DNA of 64,000 bases from DATGMS01 sp035303945 (GCA_035303945.1 DATGQZ010000050.1:1-64000); one strand, 5' to 3'. Shown: positions 35,961 through 45,415, counted from the stretch's first letter. Translations and numbers: made by a program. Notes: a model not told the origin generated them from the sequence alone.

Positions 35961-36734
35961 TTATAAATTATTGGCCTTCTTGATGTACAGTTCTAAAGCA
36001 CCTGTCATACTTGGAGCATTGGGCATGGGCGCCTCTATATCCAGAATAAGATTGGCTTCTCTTGCTGATTGGGCAGTAGTGGGCCCAAAGGCAGCAATCC
36101 TGGTATTGTTTTGCTCAAAGTCAGGGAAATTCTGGAACAATGACTTGATGCCAGACGGACTAAAGAAAGCCAATATATCATATTTGATGTCTTTCAAGTC
36201 GGAGAGGTCTGCAGCAACCGTGTGGTATATAATTGCCTCCGTAAATTCAATACCGTTTTTGGTCAAGAAGTCAGGAATATCATCTTTTCGGATATCGGAG
36301 CAAGGGAATAGGTATTTCTCGCTCTTATGCTTCTTGAAATACTCAAAAAGATCAGAGGCAGACTTAACACCCACAAATAGCTTTCTTTTTCTGATCACAA
36401 TATATTTTTGAAGGTAATGGGCGGTTTGCTCAGATATACAGAAATACTTCATATCTGCAGGCATTTCCACCTTCAGTTCCTGACATATTTTAAAAAAATG
36501 GTCAATAGCATTCCTGCTGGTAAAGATGATGGCAGTATGCTTTAGGATATCAATTTTTTGCTTGCGGAAGTCCTTGATAGACACAGGCTCCACCTTGATA
36601 AAGGATCTAAAATCAATCTTAAGGTTGTATTTTTCAGCCAGCTGAAAATAAGGGGATCGTTCGTCCGTGGGCTTAGGCTGGGACACTAAGATACTCCTTA
36701 CTCTGGTCAATCTGTCTTTGTTTGATTTAGTCAT
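35961..36734 (-). CDS. hemD: Uroporphyrinogen-III synthase
   Basis: The 257-residue protein fits the poorly conserved HemD family: RSILVSQPKPTDERSPYFQLAEKY at the N-terminus, the AIIFTSRNAIDHFF hinge region, CISEQTAHYL, and DILAFFSPSGIKSLF...AAFGPTTAQSAREANL in the second lobe. It closes and rearranges hydroxymethylbilane to uroporphyrinogen III for heme synthesis. hemC is encoded elsewhere in the window, at 56574. Here hemD follows the DUF4271 gene by 44 nt, an arrangement seen in other Bacteroidota, and precedes the PorP/SprF gene. Confidence 0.87.
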   Translation of the reverse strand: MTKSNKDRLTRVRSILVSQPKPTDERSPYFQLAEKYNLKIDFRSFIKVEPVSIKDFRKQKIDILKHTAIIFTSRNAIDHFFKICQELKVEMPADMKYFCISEQTAHYLQKYIVIRKRKLFVGVKSASDLFEYFKKHKSEKYLFPCSDIRKDDIPDFLTKNGIEFTEAIIYHTVAADLSDLKDIKYDILAFFSPSGIKSLFQNFPDFEQNNTRIAAFGPTTAQSAREANLILDIEAPMPNAPSMTGALELYIKKANNL

Positions 36735-36778
36735 ACTGCTTTATATTCCTTCTTTTATTATTGTCAATAATTAAAGAA

Positions 36779-37897
36779 TTACCCAATAATTAGTTTTGAA
36801 AGCACTAAAAAGGGAACCAATTCTGCGGTGCAAAGGTACGAAAATAAATGGTAATTTTTAAGTGGAACGTTGGCAACCATCATAAAAAAGAGCATGATCA
36901 ATCCAAGGATATAAAGTGCGAAAAAGCCTTTTAACAGGTAACTTAGCAATTCCATTAAGGATGGAATATTATTGGAAAAACACACGATGAGAATAATATA
37001 CATGCTTATCAAAATAATGGATGCCACCCGTAGCATATAAAAAAAATGAACAAATTCTATTTTGCTGATGCCAAAGATCAGGGCTGATATTCTAAGCCAA
37101 AGGAATTTAAGTAATGAGATAACCAACAATATACCAGTACCCAATAACCAAACCAAAAACAACTGGTTAAGATCGCCAGTAATAAGTTGCTCTAGAATAG
37201 GGACGTTTAAAAAGAAGGCGCTTATTATTATGAGCCCCATCAGAAGCATATTGAATATAACCAGAAAGAACATGATCTCCTCAGTAAAAAACTTTGCAGA
37301 GGACCCGGAATCAGAGAAATCCTCAGTAGAAAATATTAACATCGGATGGACGATGAAGGTAAGGACCGAAGGGTATACCACCTTAAACAGGGCTATCAGG
37401 CAGAAGATCGTCAAGACCACCAAGTAAAAAAAATGCGCTACAGGCGATTGTAATCTGCGGCTTATTATATCCGCATCTTCATATGCTGTCACCAAAGCTG
37501 CCTGATTGGCAGTTTTAAATAGTCCTTTTCTGACCACTACATCACCTTTCTGGATTCCTTTTTTATAGATTATCAGGTTGAGAATTCCGTCTGGAGTGGG
37601 AAATTCTCTCTTTATGGCTGCTAAGGGAACGGCAAAACTCGTGTCTACGGCGGTGTGAAGCCACATCACGTCCCCGAAGAATACAGCTGCGTCGGCAGGC
37701 AAAGTAAAAGCTAAGTCAGCAAGGGCAAATTCATTCCCATCAATTCTAAGCGTAGCAATTTCAGGAACAAAGCGCCAATCGCCTTTCTCATCTATGGCTA
37801 TTTGATCTTCATAGTTAACAAATACCTGCGCTTGAGAAGCTCCTCCAAAAGTAGCTAGCAATAAAAACAGACATATAAACCGCAGAAGCTGATCCAT
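36779..37897 (-). CDS. DUF4271 membrane protein
   Basis: The 372-residue protein has a signal peptide cleaved after ASQAQ, a periplasmic beta-rich part (about 25-150) and then about six or seven membrane helices (about 155-372), the DUF4271 region. No catalytic motif was found. DUF4271 genes often lie directly before hemD in this phylum, but the function is not established; a role in envelope biogenesis is only suggested by its neighbours, an Omp85-like barrel 3 nt upstream and the type IX genes downstream. Confidence 0.82.
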   Translation of the reverse strand: MDQLLRFICLFLLLATFGGASQAQVFVNYEDQIAIDEKGDWRFVPEIATLRIDGNEFALADLAFTLPADAAVFFGDVMWLHTAVDTSFAVPLAAIKREFPTPDGILNLIIYKKGIQKGDVVVRKGLFKTANQAALVTAYEDADIISRRLQSPVAHFFYLVVLTIFCLIALFKVVYPSVLTFIVHPMLIFSTEDFSDSGSSAKFFTEEIMFFLVIFNMLLMGLIIISAFFLNVPILEQLITGDLNQLFLVWLLGTGILLVISLLKFLWLRISALIFGISKIEFVHFFYMLRVASIILISMYIILIVCFSNNIPSLMELLSYLLKGFFALYILGLIMLFFMMVANVPLKNYHLFSYLCTAELVPFLVLSKLIIG

Positions 37898-37900
37898 TTA

Positions 37901-39619
37901 TTAAAACCTTCCTGTGTAGCCAAAGTGAATTTTTGAGAAATTGAAACCCATTAATTGGGTTTCTGATTTTCCTAATGCGTAAATAAAGCTAAAGACACCT
38001 TCGTTCGTTTCTAAACTAAACCCTGCTCCCAAAGAAAGGGGCTTCTCAGGAATCTCCCTTTGGTCTTTCAATTCGCCAAAATCGACAAACAACAGAAAAT
38101 AGGAATAGTTGTCAAAATAATACCTCGGCTCAAAATTAGCATAAACATACCGTTTTGCGAAAAAGAAATTTTCATTGAAGCCCCTGATGCTGTTAAGGCC
38201 TCCTAAACGGAACAAATCATTTATAAACAGATTTTTACTGTCCATTTCCCCAGCCCGTATCCTCAACCATGTGCTTAGCCTGGGGTTGAGCTGTAAATGC
38301 TTTTCAACAGAAAGGGTTAGGTAATATTGAAGGCTATGTTTGATAGCTTCATCATAGGCTGTAGAGGGTAGCGCTGAATTTTCCAATAACCGTTTATTTC
38401 CAAGACCTGTCTCCATGGAAGCAAACCAGCCACTTTTGGGCAACAGTGCATGATCTAGGGCACTCCACAAGAAGTTCACACCGTAGCTATTGAAACGGAA
38501 GTCAGCTGCGTCCCGAAGCATGGTCGCTGGACCCCCATTCCCAAGATCCAACAAATCCCCTGATTGTCTCCTAGAAAAAAAGCCTATTGAAAGATCTTGA
38601 TGTATCGGATATTTTAACTCAATTTTAAAGTCCCTGTTCAGAAAACTGGTGTCTTGTTTCAAAAGCTCAAAAGTGACTGCCAGGTCTATCAAAGATCCCA
38701 GCAGCATCGGTTCTTTTGCCCCTAGAGATAAATTTTGAGAATAGCGGCTGAGACGTTGCCATTGCAAAAGATAATCTCTCCCCCGTCCGGCCACATTATA
38801 CATCGCCAAGTTGAACTGACCTGTCACCAGCAGTTTGTTGTCTTCAGCCTCGCTCGGAAGCACACCTACAATCCCATCTAAGCTATTGATTCGCCGATCG
38901 GTCAAGGGCAAAAATAGTTTGGCGTTTGTGTTTTGAAAGCTAAGCTGAGGCTCCGACACCAGTTGAACATAGGGCAACTTTTGCAAGCCTCTTAGCGCAC
39001 GGTCAACACTAGCTTGGGAAAACGGAGCTCCTGGAGGAATTCTTAATACCTTACTGAGATAGTCGGCTTTGGTCTTGGAGTCTCCCCCTATCTCTACCGT
39101 GTCAAAGACTATAAAAGGTCCAGGATCAAAATTAATAGCTGCCGCCAGTTGCAGGTCTTTGATGGAGATACTATCCAACCGAATAGTGGCAAAAGGGTAT
39201 CCAATATTTTGCGATTCCTCTAGTACGCCATCAAAAAAATGATGAAGCTGGTGAAAATCCAGTGGCCTTCCGTGAATACCCACTTTATCAAATCCCGCCT
39301 TATCGGCGAGGGAATCACTTAAGTTTCCCCGCCGCAGTTGCAACCAATGAAAAGCTTCTCCGGCATGTAAAATAATAGCAAGCGTATCTCCACTATAGTT
39401 CCTACTCTTAATCGCCGCTGTAGGATAACCTTCCAGTTGTAAGGCATGAATTAGCTTCTGAATATGTTTCTCCCTGGCCGAAGAATCAGGCAACTGAAGC
39501 TCCCCCTGCATGGAAGGAAAGTTCTCCACCTGATACGTCAAAATTTGTCCTGTGCAGCTAAGCCAAGAGCAAAGGTATGTTAAAAAACAGAGGAAGGTCT
39601 TGCTATTCACCAATAACAT
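37901..39619 (-). CDS. Omp85/BamA-TamA-like outer membrane protein
   Basis: This product of about 572 residues has a signal peptide, two or three POTRA-like domains (about 40-230, with IVFDTVEIGGDSKT and ALRGLQKLPYVQLVSEPQL), and a C-terminal barrel. GLNSIRGFNENFF carries the RGF motif of the barrel loop that marks the Omp85 superfamily. It is shorter than BamA and is likely a separate insertion or assembly factor. The start was placed at ATG 39619, which gives the best signal peptide; ATGs at 39649 and 39652 are possible. It lies between the SMP-30 gene and the DUF4271 gene. Confidence 0.8.
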   Translation of the reverse strand: MLLVNSKTFLCFLTYLCSWLSCTGQILTYQVENFPSMQGELQLPDSSAREKHIQKLIHALQLEGYPTAAIKSRNYSGDTLAIILHAGEAFHWLQLRRGNLSDSLADKAGFDKVGIHGRPLDFHQLHHFFDGVLEESQNIGYPFATIRLDSISIKDLQLAAAINFDPGPFIVFDTVEIGGDSKTKADYLSKVLRIPPGAPFSQASVDRALRGLQKLPYVQLVSEPQLSFQNTNAKLFLPLTDRRINSLDGIVGVLPSEAEDNKLLVTGQFNLAMYNVAGRGRDYLLQWQRLSRYSQNLSLGAKEPMLLGSLIDLAVTFELLKQDTSFLNRDFKIELKYPIHQDLSIGFFSRRQSGDLLDLGNGGPATMLRDAADFRFNSYGVNFLWSALDHALLPKSGWFASMETGLGNKRLLENSALPSTAYDEAIKHSLQYYLTLSVEKHLQLNPRLSTWLRIRAGEMDSKNLFINDLFRLGGLNSIRGFNENFFFAKRYVYANFEPRYYFDNYSYFLLFVDFGELKDQREIPEKPLSLGAGFSLETNEGVFSFIYALGKSETQLMGFNFSKIHFGYTGRF

Positions 39620-39709
39620 AGGTTTATGCAGTCCCTTTCCCGACGCCATCATGAATGTAGTGTTAACAGTAGTTAGGGAAAACAACGGGATTTTGCGTAA
39701 GCTTATGGC

Positions 39710-40630
39710 TTACCACACGCCCCTGGTCTTCATTTGGAGGCTATATACCGCGTCTGAAGCGGTGATAAATAACGTCTTGCGGTCACCCCCTCCAAAGCAG
39801 ACATTCGCTGTCCATGGGGCATTGACAGGTATATGTGCAATTTTACTCCCTTTTTTGTCAAATACTGTCACCCCTTTACCGGTAAGATAAACATTTCCTT
39901 TGTTATCTATGGTCATACCATCCGAGCCCATTTCAACAAATAGCCGCTTGTTGCTCAGGTACCCATCTTCCTCAATGTCGTAGACGTAGGTTTTCCCCGC
40001 TCCGATATCCGAAACATATAACTGTTTGCCGTCTGGAGTACCTACGATGCCGTTTGGCTTGACCAAATCCTCATCGACCCTAAAAAATTGAAGCCCATCG
40101 TCACTTATAAAATACACATGCTCCCCATCCTGCTCCATTTCAGGATTTCTTTCCCAATAATCTCGCTTGTACAGCGGGTCTGTAATATACATCCCGCCTC
40201 TAGGAGAAATCCATAAATCATTGGGGCCATTTAACCGCTTTCCCTTGAAATTCTCGATAAGAACCTCGCGGTTACCGTTCATATCAAACAACCATATTTG
40301 GTTGTCCATATCTGCACAAGCCACCAGCTTCCCCTCCTTATTGAAATACATGCCATTGGATCTGCCGGAATCATCGGTAAAGGTGGATAGCTCTCCGGTC
40401 GAAAAAGACCATTTGATAATGCGGTTATTGGGTTGGTCGGTAAAAAAGACATTGCCTGGTCGGTCGACAGCAGGCCCTTCAGTAAAACCGTAACCATCCC
40501 CTAACTTTACGACTTCCGCATTCTTGGCTACTATGTTTTTCTTATCCTCGATCTGGGCGCTAGCAGAATACACATATAGCACAGCAAGCACCAACAGTAA
40601 TTTTCTCATAAAGCCGTAATTTTTCATCAT
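39710..40630 (-). CDS. Secreted SMP-30/gluconolactonase-family protein
   Basis: The 306-residue protein has a signal peptide cleaved after YSASAQ and one six-bladed propeller. Family motifs include FTEGPAVDRPGNVFFTDQPNNRI, LNGPNDLWISPRGGMYITDP, KPNGIVGTPDGKQLYVSD and GSDGMTIDNKGNVYLTG, which contain the glutamate, asparagine and aspartate ligands of the active-site metal. Such enzymes open sugar lactones such as gluconolactone in the periplasm. It is only 5 nt after the surA-like gene, so co-transcription with the chaperones is likely although the functions seem unrelated. The first ATG was taken; one at 40609 is an alternative. Confidence 0.9.
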   Translation of the reverse strand: MMKNYGFMRKLLLVLAVLYVYSASAQIEDKKNIVAKNAEVVKLGDGYGFTEGPAVDRPGNVFFTDQPNNRIIKWSFSTGELSTFTDDSGRSNGMYFNKEGKLVACADMDNQIWLFDMNGNREVLIENFKGKRLNGPNDLWISPRGGMYITDPLYKRDYWERNPEMEQDGEHVYFISDDGLQFFRVDEDLVKPNGIVGTPDGKQLYVSDIGAGKTYVYDIEEDGYLSNKRLFVEMGSDGMTIDNKGNVYLTGKGVTVFDKKGSKIAHIPVNAPWTANVCFGGGDRKTLFITASDAVYSLQMKTRGVW

Positions 40631-40635
40631 CTTAT

Positions 40636-42036
40636 CTAGGGTTTATTTTCTTGAAGAACGTTGCAGCGGTCATATTCAGGATCAATATCGATGAACACCT
40701 CTTCTTTAGCTAATACAAACCAATTACTCAGGAGCTCTTCTTCCTTCTGTCTGCGAGTAGCAGCTTTCAGTTTTTCGTAGTCATCGTTAAGATTTGCCCT
40801 ATGCGCCGGAAACCGGTCCTTAAGATACAAAATCCTAACGGCAGGCTCAGAACGACCGTTACGGGGATCCACATCATCAAAACGCAACGGCTTGGTAATA
40901 CTGCCTACCTTCATGGTGTCTTGGGTAAAATACAGAACGGGATCACCAAGGGTACGCAAGGTCAACCGGTTTGATCCGGTAGCGGGATCAGAGAAAAAGC
41001 CTCCGTTATCAGAGGTAGCCCGGTCACTGGAATGCTCCTTAGCAGCCTTGGCAAAAGTGATACTGTCGCTAACTATTAATGTTCTAATGCTGTCCAAGAA
41101 ACGCTCCGCATCCTCAATATCCTTTTCTGTTGGTTTGGGTGTAATCAGGATATGCCGCGTATTAAACGAATTTCCTCTAATCTCCAGTAGCTGGATCATA
41201 TGGATACCAAACATGGTCTCCACAGGATCACTGATTTCACCGGGTTTTAGGCTCAAAGCCGTAGCTTCATATTCTGGTGCAAGCTCCCCTCTGTTGAAAA
41301 AACCCAAATCTCCACCGCTCATGGCAGAGCCGGGATCTTCAGAATACTTCCTTGCCATACTGGCAAAATCAGTCTCTCCGTCGAGGATTTGTTGCTTTAT
41401 AGCAGATAGGAGCTGGATAACTTTTTCCTTTTCCTCTTCGGAAGCTTCCGGCTTCTTCACGATCTGCCCTACGGTGACCTCGGCAGAAAAGAAGGGTAAA
41501 GAATCGGTGGGTATCCTCTCAAAGAATCTTCGCACATCCGCTGGGGATACCGATAAGCCTTCGGTGATCTTTCCTTGCATTTTGCGGATGATCATCTGCT
41601 CCTTAATAGCATCTTGAATTTCACTTTTCAGTTGATCAGCTGTTTTCCCGTATACTTCGACAAGGGTTTCTTCGTCTCCACCAAACTGCTGCATGGTCAT
41701 GTTGAACTGCTGGTCGGTCTGCAAAATTACCTCCGCTTCCGTCACTACCACAGAGTCGATATCTGCTTTGGCCACCATCATTTTGTTAACCAGTAAGGAT
41801 TCAAACACATCACAGCGGGAAGGGGCGGCAAAGCCTTCTTGGGCACGACTGATAGCCTCCAAATAAGCTTTTTGTAAGTCTGACTCGAGGATAATGTAAT
41901 TATCGACCTTAGCTATTATTTTATCTACAACCTGCCCCGTAGGCTTGTCCTCTGCGGGCTTAGTTTGGGCGTAAGCTGACAAAGAAAAACATAAAACTAC
42001 TGGTACAACAAGTTTGCGCTTTAAACTGCTAATCAT
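40636..42036 (-). CDS. surA: Periplasmic SurA-like peptidyl-prolyl isomerase
   Basis: The protein has about 466 residues. A signal peptide (cleaved after SAYAQ) precedes an N-terminal chaperone region opening with VVDKIIAKVDNYIILESDLQKAY, as in SurA. Two parvulin domains follow, about residues 175-280 (with FASMARKYSEDPGSAMSGGDLGFFNRGEL) and 285-385 (with FAKAAKEHSSDRATSDNGGFF). It should help outer membrane proteins fold. The start was set at ATG 42036, which overlaps the upstream gene by 8 nt; ATG 42051 is also possible. It is the third of three related chaperone genes. Confidence 0.9.
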   Translation of the reverse strand: MISSLKRKLVVPVVLCFSLSAYAQTKPAEDKPTGQVVDKIIAKVDNYIILESDLQKAYLEAISRAQEGFAAPSRCDVFESLLVNKMMVAKADIDSVVVTEAEVILQTDQQFNMTMQQFGGDEETLVEVYGKTADQLKSEIQDAIKEQMIIRKMQGKITEGLSVSPADVRRFFERIPTDSLPFFSAEVTVGQIVKKPEASEEEKEKVIQLLSAIKQQILDGETDFASMARKYSEDPGSAMSGGDLGFFNRGELAPEYEATALSLKPGEISDPVETMFGIHMIQLLEIRGNSFNTRHILITPKPTEKDIEDAERFLDSIRTLIVSDSITFAKAAKEHSSDRATSDNGGFFSDPATGSNRLTLRTLGDPVLYFTQDTMKVGSITKPLRFDDVDPRNGRSEPAVRILYLKDRFPAHRANLNDDYEKLKAATRRQKEEELLSNWFVLAKEEVFIDIDPEYDRCNVLQENKP

Positions 42037-42931
42037 ATATCTTAAACTCATTTTTTTCTAATGCACGCTGGTACACCTCTTTGTGCAGGCTTTCAGCCAA
42101 TGCTACCCTTCTTTTGTTGAGGATAATTTTTGAAATTTCCTCTTTCATAAATTCCAACGGAGGAACTTGGTCTTGCAATTTATATTCTAGGATCTTAAAG
42201 TAGTAAGAAAAGCGATCATCATCTACCTGAATGAGATCGTTTCTCCTCAACAGCTCCACATGGTTGTTATTTTCTACCAAAGGCGTATTCAACACAATAT
42301 CATCAAACTCAATCCAGACCGAATCCTCTAAATAATAATTCACGGCGAATCTCAAGGCTATGTCTCTCAATTCGCTTTTATCGCTCTCCCTGTTGCTATT
42401 GAGGAGGCGGCTAATTTGGCTCTTTTGCGGAATCTCTTTGTCTACTTTTAGAAAGTTGGTCCTGACTATGATCTTTTTCAGCGTAAAGTTGTCTTTGTTT
42501 TCTTCATAGTAGGCGTTGATCTCCTGATCACTCACCTCCCGGTTCAAATTATCGTTGACGTAGGACTTTTCAAACTCATAAACCATCAAGGCATAGCGAT
42601 AATCCAGGAGTTTTCTGTTCAACTCAGCTTCATCAAAAGCCATGTTTTTCCCAGCCTCCTTAATCATTAACTGTTTTCTGATCCAAGATTGTATATACCT
42701 TTCCGCTAAATTTGCGCTGTCCTCTTCTGATTGTGACTCCTTCGTGATAAATTCGATATCCGATCGCTTTAGCACATTTTCTTCCACAGATGCCAAGACA
42801 GAATCATCAACTTCTTCTTCCCCGGATTTAAACTTAAACAAATCGCAGCTAGAGAGAAGGACTGATCCCAACAAAATGAGGAAGCTACTTTTTGACCACC
42901 ATCTGGGAAATTCTTTCCTTTTCACCCTCAT
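42029..42931 (-). CDS. SurA-N-like lipoprotein lacking a recognisable PPIase domain
   Basis: The 300-residue lipoprotein has a lipobox LLSSC after a short signal peptide. Its middle part resembles the SurA/PrsA chaperone domain: a helical region with YIQSWIRKQLMIKEAG and NREVSDQEINAYYEENKDNFTLKKI. The expected parvulin motifs (DLGFF-type and GxHxIxL-type) are missing in the C-terminal half, so it seems to be a chaperone without isomerase activity. It lies between two parvulin-type genes and overlaps the upstream one by 47 nt even with the shorter start chosen here (ATG 42946 would make it 62 nt). A partner role with the neighbouring chaperones is inference. Confidence 0.72.
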   Translation of the reverse strand: MRVKRKEFPRWWSKSSFLILLGSVLLSSCDLFKFKSGEEEVDDSVLASVEENVLKRSDIEFITKESQSEEDSANLAERYIQSWIRKQLMIKEAGKNMAFDEAELNRKLLDYRYALMVYEFEKSYVNDNLNREVSDQEINAYYEENKDNFTLKKIIVRTNFLKVDKEIPQKSQISRLLNSNRESDKSELRDIALRFAVNYYLEDSVWIEFDDIVLNTPLVENNNHVELLRRNDLIQVDDDRFSYYFKILEYKLQDQVPPLEFMKEEISKIILNKRRVALAESLHKEVYQRALEKNEFKIYD

Positions 42932-44906
42932 TGATTTGAATAACATGCTTTTCTTTTAATGATTGGATTAGCTGACTATCCAAATGTTTTTGGTAGTCCT
43001 GAATAACCTTGCCTCGAGTTTCGTCAAAAGCTTTTGGTCCTGCAGGAATAATATCCCCCAACAATATAAAATAGCGTCGCCCATCCTGCACCACCTCCTG
43101 GTTTTTGTTTTGACTGTCTAACTTGGATAATACAGGATGTTCTTTGATGGCAAAAATGCCTTCTTCCAAGGTAAAGAGACCGGGATAATCATTGAGAAAT
43201 TGATCTTCTAGCCTAGGCTTCAGTTTTTTTTGGTACACCTTTCCCTGAAGGAAACGCCGAACCTTTGCCAATTGACTTTCATCCTCTACACTTACAATTA
43301 GTCCCTGCACCCGCTCAGGCCACTGGTATTGGTCAATGTGTTCCTCATAGTAAGCAAGTTGACCCACCGAGTCCATCAACGCCTTTTGCCAAACCATATC
43401 ATTCATCAAGCTAAACAGCAAGATGCCTTCCCGGTATTCTTTGACCAACATCCTGTATTCGGCATTGTGGTGGGTCAGATCAGCCTCCTCCACTTCGGCC
43501 AGCATATGCTCTTGATACTCATTGTACCACGGATCAAAGCTGTTGCCGGACTCCGTTTTGACGACCACGGTATCTTCCTGAATAAAATCCAAGAACAATT
43601 TTACCGAAAGGGGGTGTGCCTGAATCGTCATTAAAGTACTATCCAACAGCCCCCGCTTATCCAGATGAGTAGCTAGCTGCTCAATCCCCTCATGAAAATG
43701 TTGATTGAAGATAGGTCTTAAAGAATCAACCAAGACCTCATTTTCGACAAAGCCGAATTTAGCTTTCTGCATGGCTATCACTTGAGACCTAACCAGCTGG
43801 GAGCGACTGTCACGTAAAATTTTTGATTTCAGCAAAGGCTCCATTTCCTCATATGGAGCAATAGGTTTGGTATCTTCTAACCTTATAATATGATAGCCAA
43901 ACTGCGTTCTAACCGGAGGCGAGATCTCGTGGCGCTCCGTTAGCGAAAATGCTATTTCCTCAAATTCGGGAACAATGGCTCCTACACCAAACCAAGGCAG
44001 TAAGCCGCCTGTATCTTTAGTGCCTTCATCTTCGGAAAAGCGTCTAACTACTTCTTCCCAGGTTTCTTCCCCCTGTTGAAGAAAAGTATAAATATTGGCA
44101 ATTCTTGTTTTGGCCCTGTCCTCAGAAGCAGGATTGGAAGGATCTATTCTCACCAAAATATGAGATACCCTAATTTGTCCGGGATTAGGCCTGCGGTCTA
44201 ACAGTTTAATTATATGGTAGCCGAAATTGGTAGGTACGGGAGCGGAAATCTCCCCTACCTGCAGACTATATGCTGCATCCTCAAAGGGATAAACCATCTG
44301 CAGGGAAGTGAAGTATCCTAAATCCCCATGGCTATTTACCACAGAAGGGTCATCAGAATACGCTATGGCAAGCTGATTAAAATCCTCCCCACTTTCTGCT
44401 CTTTGTCTGAGGTTCTCAGCCATCTGTAATACGGCAATGGAGTCTTCGTGACCGGCATTAGGTGGAAACTGAATCAAAATATGACTGGCTTTCAACGCTT
44501 CCTGCATTCTGCTATAAGCCTTTCTTAGCTCTCCCTCCTGAATGCTGTTCTCTAACAGATAGGGTTTTTTCAGGTCCTCTTTGATGATGTTAAACTCATT
44601 GTAAAACTCTTCGGACTGATCTAAACCTTGCCGTTCAGCCTCTTTGACTTTTAATTTGAAGTTTAAGAAAAGCTCAAAATTTTGCTCAAAATCTTCTTCA
44701 GTAATAGATTGGCTTTTGTGATCTTTTAAATGCTGATTTTTGGAAAGGGTGTACAGAAACTCATCCGCCAACACCCGGTCATTGTCAATGGCAAACAGAA
44801 ATTCCGGTTCCATGGAAACCATGGTACGCTCTGGTTCCACTCTTGCTTTTGGAGCACACGCAGCTAATATTCCCAGTACAAGGAAACATACAGGCTTAAA
44901 TCTCAT
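42885..44906 (-). CDS. Lipoprotein peptidyl-prolyl isomerase with two parvulin domains
   Basis: The 673-residue protein has a signal peptide with lipobox LAAC. Following a helical SurA/PrsA-like N-domain (about 40-135), two parvulin domains stand in tandem: about 138-240 (ASHILIQFPPNA, SGEDFNQLAIAYSDDPSV and GYHIIKLLDRR) and 245-350 (VSHILVRIDPS, FSEDEGTKDTGGLLPWFG and GYHIIRLEDTK). A long C-terminal region (350-673) follows without recognised motif but with chaperone-like helices. It is probably an envelope foldase attached to a membrane and is the first gene of the chaperone run. The upstream 92 nt separate it from the partner-switching genes. Confidence 0.88.
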   Translation of the reverse strand: MRFKPVCFLVLGILAACAPKARVEPERTMVSMEPEFLFAIDNDRVLADEFLYTLSKNQHLKDHKSQSITEEDFEQNFELFLNFKLKVKEAERQGLDQSEEFYNEFNIIKEDLKKPYLLENSIQEGELRKAYSRMQEALKASHILIQFPPNAGHEDSIAVLQMAENLRQRAESGEDFNQLAIAYSDDPSVVNSHGDLGYFTSLQMVYPFEDAAYSLQVGEISAPVPTNFGYHIIKLLDRRPNPGQIRVSHILVRIDPSNPASEDRAKTRIANIYTFLQQGEETWEEVVRRFSEDEGTKDTGGLLPWFGVGAIVPEFEEIAFSLTERHEISPPVRTQFGYHIIRLEDTKPIAPYEEMEPLLKSKILRDSRSQLVRSQVIAMQKAKFGFVENEVLVDSLRPIFNQHFHEGIEQLATHLDKRGLLDSTLMTIQAHPLSVKLFLDFIQEDTVVVKTESGNSFDPWYNEYQEHMLAEVEEADLTHHNAEYRMLVKEYREGILLFSLMNDMVWQKALMDSVGQLAYYEEHIDQYQWPERVQGLIVSVEDESQLAKVRRFLQGKVYQKKLKPRLEDQFLNDYPGLFTLEEGIFAIKEHPVLSKLDSQNKNQEVVQDGRRYFILLGDIIPAGPKAFDETRGKVIQDYQKHLDSQLIQSLKEKHVIQINEGEKERISQMVVKK

Positions 44907-44998
44907 ATTTTTTGGCTCGCCGAAAATGATAGTGCAATGTTACGAATTTTAAGGAACAAAGGAACCACATCACTCTGAATAGTGGATGGAATTAACAA

Positions 44999-45415
44999 TT
45001 ATTTGGAATTGATGCATTTGGTCAAACGACAGATATTTTGGCTGGGTGTAGATTCAAATTCAATCAGATCCATGATCTTTTTTACCAAAATAATGCCTAC
45101 CCCTCCTTTTTTCTTCTCCTTAATAACATCTGCAAGTTGGGGAACCTGATATTCAAGTATATTAAAAGCCTTGCCGGAGTCTCGAATCTCAAAAATAATT
45201 TTACTGTTATCTCTCGTCACCTCCAACTGTATAGAATCCTGTGGATTGCAAGCATGAGAATGAATAATGAGGTTTGCACACACTTCCTCCACAGCCAATA
45301 TCACCTGATTTTTGTTGATCTCGGAGAGGGGCGTGTCATCCAAGATGCCCGAAAGGAATAGCCTCAATTCTGACAGCCTACTTTTTTCACAATATAATTT
45401 CAATTCATCTCTCAT
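44999..45415 (-). CDS. Anti-sigma-type serine kinase (RsbW/SpoIIAB-like ATPase)
   Basis: The 138-residue protein is a stand-alone GHKL ATPase domain. The N box is VILAVEEVCANLIIHSHA, the G1 box IRDSGKAFN and the G2 region KKKGGVGIILVKKIMD. In partner-switching systems such a kinase binds a target, often a sigma factor, and phosphorylates its STAS antagonist. The start was placed at ATG 45415, which overlaps the STAS gene by 11 nt; the longer frame starts ten codons upstream inside that gene. It is the third gene after PP2C and STAS. The target is not encoded nearby. Confidence 0.86.
   Translation of the reverse strand: MRDELKLYCEKSRLSELRLFLSGILDDTPLSEINKNQVILAVEEVCANLIIHSHACNPQDSIQLEVTRDNSKIIFEIRDSGKAFNILEYQVPQLADVIKEKKKGGVGIILVKKIMDLIEFESTPSQNICRLTKCINSK

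Noticed and set aside
40892..41617. 241-codon open frame on the plus strand opposite the surA-like gene
   Set aside because: It lies wholly inside a well-conserved minus-strand gene, its product is Ser/Leu-rich without motifs, and it is explained by codon bias of the opposite strand.
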